NCBI GenBank assembly: GCA_027943245.1
Contig: JANDJZ010000021.1
Location: forward strand, 1-64,000
DNA length: 64,000 nt
Direction of reading: 5' to 3'
From: Acanthamoeba sp. SK_2022b
Taxonomy: Eukaryota; Discosea; Longamoebia; Acanthamoebidae
Under the pieces are notes generated by a model. It was not told where the DNA came from. It made no database searches and was given only the letters and a program-made list of their open reading frames with translations. Positions 1-12,100 of the stretch are shown here, piece after piece (within the stretch, counting starts at the first letter, position 1; each line of letters opens with the position of its first letter). The translations under genes were made by a program, and so were the position numbers.

Positions 1-2711
1 GCCACGGTTGACCGTGCTGATGACACAGATGAGGTCGAGAAGCGAACGCAGCATGAACAGGTGTCACGAGAAGCATCTCCCGCGCCGCAGAAGGCGGCAC
101 CACCGGTGCAGGTGCCAAAGGTGGTAGAGACCAAGAAAAGCGAGGAGGGAAGCTGGGGCGGCGGTTGGGGCGGCTGGTGGACCGCCACTTCCTCAATCGT
201 GACCTCCGTCACCGAGACTGCCTCTAAAGCGGCAAACCAGCTTGGTAGCTCATCTTCTCTTCATTTCGTTTTGCGTTAGACGCTCCATCTACTCGATATT
301 TAAATCGTTTGCGATTTTTGATGTATTTGATGCCACGTGCAGCTGATCAGTTGAACGCGGCCCTGTTGGACGAGGTAGAAGAGGAAGGTGAGGGCGCTCA
401 GAAAAAAGATCAAGGAAAAGAGGATGATCTAAAGAGCAAGGGTAAGGAGAAGGCTGATGACGATGGCAAAGACGAAGAAGAGGACAAGGGAGTACGTGAA
501 ATATCTTGGTCCCAGCTGCCAGGTCGTGCACACGTACTTACTTAGGCTCGCGCTTCTGCTCGTGCACAGTTCTTTGACTACATCTCTACAGTGCTTCAGC
601 AGCAGGTGGAGGATGCCGAGAAGGTAAGCTCTCCACCTCCCTGCCGCTTGTCGTCAAATGATCATGCAACCCGCTCATTGTGAGTATGTATTGCGTGACG
701 TGCTTCTAAAGAAAGCAACATCCGTGATCGAGTCAACAATTACCTCCCTCAACCAGTTCTCCTTGGAGCAGAGCGTGGAGATGGGGTGATGATTGCTTGG
801 CTTGTGCTTTCGTTCCTGGTGGCTGCAAAGTATTTAACCTTCTGGCCTCACCCATGCACAGGCAAAAGTGGACCATACAGTCACTGGACGTGCTCGAGGC
901 TGTGGGCAAAAAGGCCATCGAAACCCTCGAATTGGACGAGAAACAGATCCAGCAATCCATCGAGCAGCTCGCCCTTCAGGTGTCTATTTGCATACCACAC
1001 ACACACACACAACACATACGCACGCAAACGCCACACATGTATACGTGTGCTCACGGCCGTTATTACACAGGAGGCTGTAGAGGGTGAGAAACGCTCGGAG
1101 AGAGCAGTCAGCCCGCCAGCAGCAGCCTCGCCAAAGCCAGTGGTTCGCAACAAGGTAGTCACGTTTGAGTCTAATTTTGAAGACCACTACGGCAAAGCTC
1201 ATCTTGAGGTACGTTCTCTTGGCAAGACGACCAACTTCGTTTTGTCAGTTGTTTAAGCATGAGCGGTTGTTGGTGTTGTTGTTGTTGTTGTTTCGATGAC
1301 TTTGCGCAGGCTTTGGAGCATCTGAGCGCCAGCTGTTTGATGATCTTCTGCAAGGCCAACCCTCAAGCCCTCAAGAAGCTCGCAGGTATGAACGCCCAGC
1401 ATCTTTGCACCCGCCGGTAACAGGAAAAGATCACTTCTCACAGCTGCTCAACGCAGGCACACTCAAGAGGGTTGAGCAGTTATTCAACGAAGACGATGAG
1501 GATGAAGAGGAGGAAGGCAAGCTTGATGCGAAGCTCCTTCGCAAGCTGGTACTTGGGCCTATTCGTATTGCTGTTAGAAGGATTAGCTTACGACCGCCTG
1601 TCGTGCGCACTCAGAACCGGAAGGCGCGGATGAAGCGAAAGATCATCGAGAAGTTCGTTGTCACTGCCAAGCAAAGCGCGCAACTGCTGATCGAGGAATT
1701 CACCAAGCAGCTGAACACTCTGACAGGTTTTCACCTTCAGCTTCCACTCTGATATCAATTTCATACATACCCATATATTGACTCGATTCGCCACCCTACT
1801 CTAGCAGGCCAGGAGGAAGCCAAGCGTTCGCCCGAGGAGATCTCTGCCCAGACTTTGGCTCACCTTGAAAAGACGTATGACGGCCTCAAATGGTAGGGAG
1901 GGCCAGACTAGCTGATCGTGGTGTTGTGCGCGTACGCGTGGTGGTTGCCCCAGTTCGAAGAATGCGATGCTTCGTCTGTCCGAGCTGAGCGCAGCTGCAG
2001 TGGAGCTTCTCCTGCGCGTGGCCGAGAGCTACCTCGTGGGCGTCACCTCGCCCGTAGTGGTCCACAGGGAGGACAAAGACGACCTGCAGCAATCGGTCGA
2101 GGCCGAGGAAGAGGCCGAGGACCCCGCCGACGCACAGGAGTCAGCAGAGGAAGCCCACGACGAGGATGGCGTGGCCAACACGCCCGCCCTCGTAGCCAGT
2201 TCCCTTGTCAAGGACCTTGTGCGAAACCTCGAGGAAGTGACCCAGGCCTACATCGCCAGCATCGCCAGCATCGCTAAAGAGGGCAAGAGCGCCCTGCAGG
2301 CTATGCCTCCTACGTACGTGAACTCTTGATTCAGTTGCGGCTCTCTCTCTCTTTCTCTTGTTGGCAGCTCACACCTGTGACAGTGAGCAGGACGTGAGCA
2401 AGCTGAACGCCGAGATTGACAAGAAGGTCAAGGCGCTGAAGAAGGACGTGGAGGCCAGATACGGCAGCAGCGCCGTGGAGAATGTGCAAGAGGCCAGGAA
2501 GCTGTTCGTCAACATTAGCAAGGCCGTGCTCGTAAACGGTCCCGGGCAGTCCGCGCCCGTCGCCGCAGTCACTGAGCCTTCGTCACCACCCGCTTCGTCT
2601 CCGTCGCCTTCGCCCATGACCGGACGGAAAGCCCCGCTTCAGGGAGAACAGGAAGACGCAGCAGCGCACAAAAAGGAGGAGGCCACGGAAGAGGAGGCCG
2701 GCGACGAGTGA
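1..2711 (+). CDS. FAM114A/NOXP20-like protein (5' truncated by window)
   Basis: The last 617 residues are visible in 12 phase-consistent exons: 1-244, 343-491, 546-623, 712-785, 862-979, 1071-1208, 1310-1385, 1457-1548, 1615-1726, 1808-1892, 1954-2313, 2384-2711 (TGA). The Trp/Gly box (GSWGGGWGGWW) followed by a Ser/Thr-rich amphipathic segment, then SLDVLEAVGKKAIETL and HYGKAHLEALEHLS, match the order and wording of the FAM114A (DUF719, NOXP20) family. Vertebrate members are Golgi-associated Rab2 effectors, so a secretory-pathway role is inferred. Residues from exon 2 and the C-terminus are strongly acidic/Lys-rich low complexity; the exon at 1954-2313 is predicted helical. The true start lies upstream of base 1. 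Family call is from recognised motifs, not from a search. Confidence 0.75.
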
Positions 2712-3192
2712 CTCGTGGGTGGTCACAGTGACAGTGCCAAGGACTGCGAATGCACAGGAGCTAGCTAGGCACAAGCGCGAATGCACAGGAAACAAACGAC
2801 GAATAACAAAAACCCAATTAAAACCGAGATCTACCATTGCTGGGCGTCCTCGTTTTGGAGCCCAGGTAGCTCACCGGGCAACGCGGGTCCGGAACTAGGC
2901 ACAAGCGCGATCACAACGTGAGGCCGGTGAACCTGCGCCAACCGGCCAATAGAATGACGCGCAAAAAGCCAACTCCGGTCTTTGTTTCCGTGGCAATGGT
3001 GTGAATGCGGTCCCCTGTTGGCCAACTCCATTCTCTATGCTTCTCACGAGACAACGGGGGTAGACACATGTTGCCAAGCACCCGGCGACATTGTCAAACA
3101 ACTACAAGCGGTGTAAAAGAGCCAAGCTACTCAGTTCTTCTATCTTCGCAACAACCACGAAACATCTCCCCCTTGGCTTTGCTGCACGGACC
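2712..3192. other. intergenic region with 16-bp direct repeat
   Basis: 481 bases between two plus-strand genes. No convincing ORF. The 16-mer ctaggcacaagcgcga occurs at about 2766 and again at about 2895, and a cgaatgcacagga unit is also doubled near 2746 and 2778. The segment should contain the 3' UTR of the FAM114A-like gene and the promoter of the giant mosaic-protein gene; no clear TATA box was seen. Confidence 0.5.
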
Positions 3193-6100
3193 ATGTGCGG
3201 GGCTGGATGGCGAGTGGCAATCTTCCTCGCACTGTGCTGCATTGTCGGCCACTGCTCGGCCAAGGACTACGCCTTTCGAATTGATCGACTCTACATGACC
3301 GGCAGCAGGTGTCACATGTACGACCACCTCAACCCGTCTCATGTGATTCAGCCCATCCATGATACATCTCACCATGGGCATCGCTGTGGTGTACAGGCTC
3401 GATGACGGGCAGGGCGAAGACTGGGTGTGGAAGTTCCAAGTGGCGGGCACGGGAATGTCCAAGTGCTTCTTCCGCCAGACCTTCAGCGACGACTACCCCG
3501 ACTGGTCACCGCACTGGGACATCAACTTCTCGTCCTCCAAGAGCGAAGAGCAGGTAGAGTTCGAGGTGTACGAGAAGGACGCGGACGGAGACGTCTGCCA
3601 ATGGAGCATCGGGGACGACGACGGCCAGCGAGCCAGCGACATCAAAACCTACAGCATTGGCAACCTGGAGGAGGGTCAATCCATCAGCTGGAGCTACGGC
3701 GGTAAGATGCCTGACGATGATTGCACCATGCAGGCCACGGGCACTCTCACTCGACTTGCTGACGACGCCCCGGTAAAATTTGGCCACAACTTACCGTGCC
3801 AACTTTCAACGTTCCTACTCACATCACGTCATCTTTTGTCTGTCCTGCATATATAGCCCGGCTCTCCGCGCATTTCATCCACCTCGCTCTCCATCTCCGG
3901 CGGCAAGCTTCAGTTGACCATAGAGGGCAGAGAGCTCGATCCTGACCCTGACGAGAAGCCCGTAGTGCAAGTATATGGACCGCAAATGTCCTGCGTCGAT
4001 TCGTCGATGAGCATCGCCAGTACGCGAGCACCTTGGCGTTCACAAGCTTTTCGTCGATCGCGGCAACCACTGACTCTCACCGGTGTTTGATTATGCGGTG
4101 CATTCAGACAACAAGATAACGTGCACGCTGACCAGCCCTGATTCGGACAAGGTGTCCAACATGGAGACCCAGGTGCAAGTGCAGACCATATACGGAGTCA
4201 CGCGCACCGCCACAGTCGCCTTCCCCAGGTGCTCGCCCGTGTGCCAGAATAGCGGCACCTGTTGGTGGTCCAAGGACGCTGGCGGCCTCGAGTGCGTGTG
4301 CACCAACTACCTCTATTACGGAGCCCAGTGCCAAAACAGTACGATCTCGCTACATCCCAAGCATTTCTTTGACTTTTACTGACTGGCAGCTGTCCTGTGT
4401 TTTGGGTTGTAGAGTACCCGGATGGCGAGCCTGTCCTACAGGCGGTGTCGCCTATCGGAGGCGACTATACCAAGGAGATCGTGATTGCGGTGTCTGGCCG
4501 AGCCTATCCCGATAGTGATCCATCCATCCAGACCATCTGTGAGGTCAGCTGGAGCGGCAACAACCAGCGCGTGGCCCCTTCGGGCGACCGGATCGAGACT
4601 GTGCGCGACGTCGTATGGAGCGGACCCTTGGTGCCCTACGACAACCGACCTATCGCCCAGGCAGACGCGCTCACGCTGCAGGGCCTGTGTATCATCCCCC
4701 AGGGCACTTTTCCGCGCCCATCTGCCGACAAGAAGGAAGCCATGGTCACGCTTATCTGGCGTCGACAGGCCACCGGCGAGAACATTGCTTCGCGCGACTC
4801 ACGCCGCTTCCTCCTCTACGGCCCATTTTATCCGGCCAGCTCCACCGTGCGGGTTGTGGCGAACGAGGCCGACGGAGAGGTGCGAGTCTTCAGGGACCAG
4901 ACCTTGAGGGTCACCCTCGCCGATGCCGACGGCAACAATCGCGTTGGAGGAGAAGACGCCGACATCTTCTCTCTGTCGTGGCACGATGGTCCCTCAACTG
5001 AGCCTCTCGTACGACCCTCGGCCGTTTGAACTGCATACAGTGCGCTTAACTCCTGAACCACCACACCGCAGTTTGGCATCAAGGGCGGCGACGCAAAGGC
5101 GTTCCGCTACAGCGAGTGCCGCCGCAAGCCCGACAACCCGACGTGCGCCTACTACGAGCTGACGCTGTCGTTCGACTTTGCCGGCCGGTTCAAGGGCAAC
5201 GTGTTCACAACAGACCCGTCGTCGCTGGAGCTGGTTGCGATCAACAAGGCCGAGGTGATCTTCGATGTCAAGGGCCTGGGAGAGGTAGCCCTGCCGGTGC
5301 CTTCTCGGGCGCCGTCGTCCATCGCTTGGGCCGACAAGCTGAAGGATCGGTCCAAGATTCCTCTCTTCGACAAAGGCCTGGCTCAGCTGGTATGCAACTG
5401 GCAATTTTCTTTTCCTTTTCATTTCTCAATTTAGTTTTAATTAACAGTTGCGGCAAAGCAAGAAGCTGAAGATGGAGGGGGTGGTGATCACAGATTTCGC
5501 CTAACACAGGCACCAAGGACCGCGCCAATGTGCTGGGGCCGCTGTTCCAGCGCTGGAAGGGTGGCTGGTTCACGCAGCGGCAGACGGTGAGCCTTGCCCT
5601 GGAGACGGCGCTCTCGCAGACCACCCTAGGCTCGGTTCACGTCATACGCGGCCAGGGCATAAACGAACCCGCCTTCTGCGACACTCACACCGACGAACTC
5701 GACGCCGGTTCGTTCTTGCTCCCTCTCCTCTTCCACTCCAATGAACCTCACAATTGTGCTATCGTGATGTGGGGTTCCTACTCGCTGCACAGGAGCGCTG
5801 GCCAAGACACTCACGCCCTGGCAAAGCAAGGGCAATGTTCCGGACAAGTTCCCCTTGACTGGGCTCGGGTTCTCCGACGGCGACTGCGTCACGTCGCTGG
5901 TGGTCAACATCGAACTAGTGCACCGCAATCCAGACTCAGTGAACCTCGTGCTCACTCGCGTGGGCAAGGCCAACACCAACCCGCGCGCCAAGAACACCAC
6001 CACAGACGTTGTTCTCAAAGTCGCCACCACCAGTGCGCCACCTTTCCCTCGCGCGCCTCTTGACGGCAAGTTGAAGCATGCGAATTGCTGACCTCTACCC

Positions 6101-9100
6101 TCTCGGTCGACGCAGCTTCGGCGCCTCTGGGCAGCGGAGTGCCGTCGCCGACGGTGCTGCAGTACACGATGGCATCGGTGCCAGGCCTGGCCGCGTTCAA
6201 GGGCCTGCCTGCGCTTGCCGACTGGGTGCTCACCGTGAACGCGCCGGCATCGCGCGGCCACATTGCCAAGTGGTACATCGACGTCCAATCGGAGTATTGC
6301 CTCAAGAGCACCGGTACCAACCATTACCCAAACCACTCCGTGGCGTTTCATCGGCTTTAGCTCACGACATGACACGACACCACCAACGCAGCTATCGATA
6401 ACTCGATATGTGGCTTTGGCGGAGGTGAGCTCTACGCGCGGGCGTCCAATGAAGAGGACATCGTGCGCCTGGAGTGCCCGCAGGGCGGCGTCATCTCCAA
6501 GATCCTGTGGGCGCGTTTCGGCAAGCTCGACGGCTCGTGCGAGGACGACAACGTTGCCGTATACGATGACTGCGAGGCCAATCGTGGCATCGTGGAGCAG
6601 CGCGTGGGGTCGGTGTGCCTGGGCCACACGTCGTGCGAGCTCGCAGCGCTCGACACGCAGTTCGCCGAGGAGATCGGCGAGCCCTACCTGTGCCCGGGCG
6701 AGCTGCCGCCGTGTCCCGACGACATCTCGCTGCTCACCGACGAAAGCAGTTCGGCTTCGCAGTCCAAGCGCGAGGCCGATGAGGGCGGCAAGACGAGGAG
6801 ACGCGACAGGGAGCACCACTCCAGGGAACGCGAGCTGCCGTGGACCTATCCCGGCACGGAGGACTACTACTACAAGAACACGCACGTGAGGCACGTGGCC
6901 GAGCCTTATTTCAGGCCGCGGCGTGCCAGCGACGCGCCCACCTGCACCTATAACTCGGTGCGGCCCAAGAAGGCTCTGATGGTGAAGGCCATGTGCGCCG
7001 ATTCCAACGCCGCGTTCAAGTCCACCGACTCGCCGCCCGTGGAGAAGCGCATGCTCATGGCCAGCGCCAGCGCAGACTTTGATAACGACTGGAAGGACGA
7101 GACCGTGACGCTCTTTGGCTACGAGGGGGGCGCGCTCCACGCTGCTTTCACCTACATCGAGGCCGGCAAGCCCACCACGGCTGTCTACAAAGGCCTGACC
7201 ATCGGCGGCGAGCCTGTGGTGCTCGGCGGCCAGATCGAGGCGCAGACGGGCGATTTCGACAACGACGGCTACCCGGAGCTCGTGTTCGGCTTCATCGACG
7301 GGACGACGGGCGCGCTGCAGGTCTTCCTGTGGGATCTCGCCATCGACGACGAGCAGGTCTGGGGCGCCGGCAACAACAAGCTCAGCCGTTCCAACCTCCA
7401 GGCCTGCGGCTGCTTCGACCGGACGGCCATCATGCGCAACCTCTTCGACGGCGCGTCGGCCCTGTCCCTCCCGGGCAGCCCGACCTTCCCCATCTCCTCC
7501 AACGGGGCCAGGCTCGATTCTCACGGCTTCTCCTTTTCCCTCACTGCCGGCGACGTCGGCACCTTTGGCTTCGATATGGTGCGCCACCATCGCCATCTTC
7601 GTCTCCGTGTCCCATTCATGCACATATCGGCCAACACATCTCTAATCATTAATGCTTTCTCACCTCAGCTTGCGGTGGCGTGGATCGCTGACGGAAGCAC
7701 GGTAGCGTGGTCGCTGTACCAGCAAGACGAGGCCGCGGGCCTGGCGCCGGTGTCGAGCCAGGCCATGACCCTGCGCTCCATCAGGCACCCGCACGCGGTG
7801 GCGATCAACCTGGCCGACTACGAGGGCTCCGGCTCGAGCGAGCTCGCGCTGGGCATTGTCGATGACAGCGAGGTGCGCGTGTACCTCTACGCCATCGACC
7901 AGGCCGAGGAGGAGTTCCCGATGAAGCAGTCCAAGGTGATCACCGTCTACCCGGCCTCGAGCCCGGCCCTGTGGGGCTCCGACCCTCAGTTCGCGCAGCG
8001 CGTGAATCTGCGCATGATCTCGGGCGACCTCGACGACGACGGCGATGCCGAGGTGGTGGTCGCCTTCACCACCGATGACCAGGCCTACATCTACCGCATC
8101 GACGCGCCGGGCACGGGGACCAAGTGCCGACGCCTGGACTGCATGCAGCTCTTTGGCAGCTTCGAATTCGGGCTGCCGCTGGCCTCCACCAACACGGGCG
8201 CGCCGACGCGGAGCCGCGAGCTGCGCATGGCCATCGGCAACGTGGACGACACCTACGCCAACGAGCTGGTGGTGGCCGTCGAGTACACGTCGAGCGTCGA
8301 CGCGTCGGTGCACAAGGTGATGCTCACGAGCCTCACGGCGCAGCCCAACGTGGACGATCCGTTCGCCATCAACGGCCGCCACTGCTACAAGGGGCCTCAC
8401 TATCAGGAGGGCGAGGAGCTGGACACGCCCACGGTCAACAACATGGCGCTCACGGTGGGCAACCTGTACGGCCTCGGGTTCCGCGTGGGCGAGCCCATCA
8501 CGGTGCGCTACGAGGGCGTGCCGGAGCTCATCGCCGTGCTGAACGCGCCGCCGACGCACTACGACGTGCTCGACGGCGCCGACGTGATCGTCAACCCGGG
8601 CACCTACCACGGCTCGGGCTCATTCTCGCAACTGTCCAACATCGAGGGCGTCGTGTCGTCGTTCGAGGTCACGCGCGAGACGGCCACGGCGTCGACCAAC
8701 TCGCACGGGTTCCAGCTCAACGCCAAGATCGCCGTGGTCTTTGGCAACGTGGACCTCGCGTGGCAAAAGTTCAAGTCCAACTCCGAGAACACGGGCGTGG
8801 CCACGACCGAGCAGATCGCCGTGGCGCGCGACGTGGTGGCCTCGGGCGACGACTCGGTGCTGTTCATCTCCACCGACAAGGACGTGTGGAAGTATCCCAT
8901 CGTCGACCAGAACGGCAACCAGGTGGGCACGCTCGATATCGTGCTCTCGTCCAGCTGCGGCGAGCGCTGCGTGCAGAAGGCCGACGGGCGCGACCTGTGG
9001 TGGTTCACGCCCGACCACGAGCCCTTCAACGTGCTCACCTACCCGGCACGCGCCCCGCGCGACTTCAACCCGGTCAACCGCATCATGGTCGGCGAGAAGG

Positions 9101-12100
9101 TGACCATGGGCCCCAACGCGCACGAGCAGTGGGTCGACCAGCAGTCAGGTCGCTCGCAGAACAAGGTCACCCTCAACCACTCGGCCGATAGGGAAGGTGC
9201 CGGCGGTTCTGTAGGCGTCAGCGTCGGTGTCGACTACATCGTACGCCGTTCACTCTCTCGCTTCACACTGATTAGATCTTTGATATATTTATATTATATA
9301 ATTATATAATTATTTACTAACGCATGCATGCGCGTACGCCAGTTCTCCGGCGCTTTCATGGGCGTGGGCCCGCAGATCAAGCTGCCCATCGGCATCTCGG
9401 TGGCGGCGGGCTACGCCGGCCGCACGGAAAAGTCGGCAGAGAACATGGACTCGTCGACGAGCTCGGCGTCCATCAACCGCGACGCGTCGGTGCACAGCTA
9501 CCTCGAGGCCATCTCGCCGATGCACGCCTACCGCGTGCAGCCCTACGTCTACATCGCGCGGACCGTGTCCGGCCAGGAGTACCTCAAGGTGGACTACAGC
9601 GCGGAGCCCGGCCACTACCCGGGCGTCTCCAACTGGTGGCAGCGCAAGTACAGCAAGCCCGACCCCACCTTCAACATGCCCTGGTGTACGTGCCCCACTT
9701 TCATCTCTTTTTTTTAAGAAAAATATTTCTTTATTATTCTTTATTTAGTTATATCAATTATTTATCTTATGGCCTCGATATAAACTTATATTTCATGAAT
9801 AAATTGCTGCAGGGTGGACGACGTTCAAGAGGGACAGGACGATGCTTACGAAGGAGATCGTTGCGACGCCGCCTTTCCCAAAGCTGGGAGAGGTGGTGCA
9901 GGTGACGGTGACGGTGCGCAACAAGGCGATGGTGCAGGCCGTCGACGTGAGCCTGTCGCTGTGGCGCGGTAGCCCGGACAACTGTCTCGACCTGACGTGC
10001 CTCTTCCCTGGCCGAACGCTCATCGGCGCGACGCGCATCAACATCATCCCGGCGCAGGATCAGCGCGACGTGAACTTCCTGTTCAAGTTTGACGGCACCA
10101 ACAACATCCATGCCACCATCGACGACAACGACGAGATCGACGAGACGCACGAGGACAACAACCAGGGCTACAATCTGATGTTCCACAACCTGCGTGACGA
10201 GGGCTACACGCTGCAAAACGTGGCGCTGGACAAGACAATCGGCGTGAAGGCGGTCAAGGGCGGCCCGGGCAAGAAGTGGACGCAGGGCTACGACGTGTCG
10301 GTCACCGTGCTGGGCGACACCTTCACGCGCCAGAACGTGCTCTCGTGCAGCTGTGGCACGGCGCCGTGGGCGGCACCGGGCGGCTCATCTCGACCATCAA
10401 CGTGCCGCGCATCCGCGGGTCCGTGCGCAGCACGACTCGGTACACGCTGTCGGCCTACTGGGACACCAGCAACACGGCCCTGTACGGTCAGCAGGAGCTT
10501 CACGCCGTCATACTGCACTCGGGCTTCGACACGACGCCCGACAACATCATCTCGCACGTCGTGCAGACCGTCAACGTGGCATGCTTTGGCGAGGTCGACG
10601 TGTGCGGCGTGTGCGGCGGCGACAACAGCCTCTGCGCCGGCTGCGACGGCGTGCCCCTCTCCGGCAAGACCGTCGACATCTGCGGCAAGTGCGGCGGCGA
10701 CGGCTCCACGTGCTGCGTGCGGCGGCCCTCGCAGGCCACTGTCCAGTACGTGCGCCTGGGCGACGACTCCTCGAGCAAGGTCAAGCGCGTCAAGGTGGGC
10801 GATATGGTCGTGTGGGAGAACATGCTCGACTGGAACGTCAAGATCGAGGGCGGCGTCTACGACTACGTGGGCGCCCCGACCTTCGAGCTCGAGACCCTCA
10901 AGAACCGGGGCTTCGACATCCACGGCGAGGTGCCCCCGATGACGCTCGACGAGGACACCGTCAACGCTTACGTCCAGAAATACCTGAACATGGTGGTGAT
11001 GAAGGACCACAAGGAGCCCGACGGCACCAATCCCGCCGTGCCCACACCTGTGCCCGACGCCACCTCCAAGTACCTCAAGCGCTCCGCCACGGCCACGGCG
11101 CCCGTGCTGACCGTTGACGAGAGCCAACAACACGCCGGCGATGAGCTGGGGCTCTCCCGATTCCCTGGCTGGTGCAGTCCCCCCCCTCCTGTTCTGCCCG
11201 AACACTCACTCCCCACGCGTCCAGTCACTTGGTCAATTCAGTTCCTTAACACCAACTCTCAATATATGTGACATATGGCGCCACGGCGAACAGGCATGTG
11301 GGCGAGCCGACCCGACACGTTTCCGAGGCGCGCCTTCGGAGCCTGCGCGAGGCTCGCCTGGAGCGCCGCCGCAGCGAGAGTCACTACTTCAACGATGACG
11401 AGGACGAGTACGTGGAGGACTTTGCCATGGACGGCATCTGCTGTGCCCTAGCGGACCCCGACGATGACGACAGCGACGACGGAATGGAAGACGCTGGCAA
11501 CAGGCGACGGCGTGATCAGTCCGCGCAGCGCCAGAGCGAGCGCGAGTACCAGCGCCGGCAGGCCATCCACGAGGAGCAGCGCCGCCACCTGGCGCGCCAG
11601 CAGTTGCAGCACAAGGCCAGGAACCGCAACGCGCTGGCGCCCATCAAGACCACACCGTCGTCGTCGGCGCTGCAGCCCGCATTCTCTCTGCGCAGGCTCG
11701 CCCTTTCGATGCTCGACTCACGCAAGCGGCAGATCGACCACCTCGACGCGCTGCTGGCCAACTCGACCACCACCGACCAGGTGCAGACCAGCGCGGTCCA
11801 GTACAAGCGCGACCTGCTGAGCGACCTGTCCTACTACGAGCCGCAGGAGGAGGTGGAGGTGGACGACCAAGACGTGCTCGACCAGGTGCGCTGCCTGTGC
11901 CCCAACTCGCACAAGCGCGCGGTCAGGGTCAAGGCCAAGGCCAAGGCCAAGGCGGGCGGCAGCACTACCGACGGCAGCGGCGGCAAGACAGCCAAGCCCG
12001 AGGCCAAGCCCAAGGCGGAGGGCACGGAGGGCGCTCCAGCCAAGGAGGAAGAGAAAAAGCCCGAGGACAACGGCGAGGCCAGCTTCGGCGACGGCGAGCT

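Noticed and set aside
5626..7623. Long antisense open frame of 665 codons on the minus strand.
   Set aside because: It mirrors the coding exons of the mosaic-protein gene, is rich in Arg/Gly/His/Val typical of GC-rich antisense reading, and crosses real introns of the plus-strand gene.
7660..8610. Antisense open frame of 316 codons.
   Set aside because: Complement of the FG-GAP exon; no domain, biased composition.
10288..11205. Antisense open frame of 305 codons on the minus strand.
   Set aside because: Shadow of the exon coding the CGVCGG repeats; Val/Ala/His-rich without motifs.
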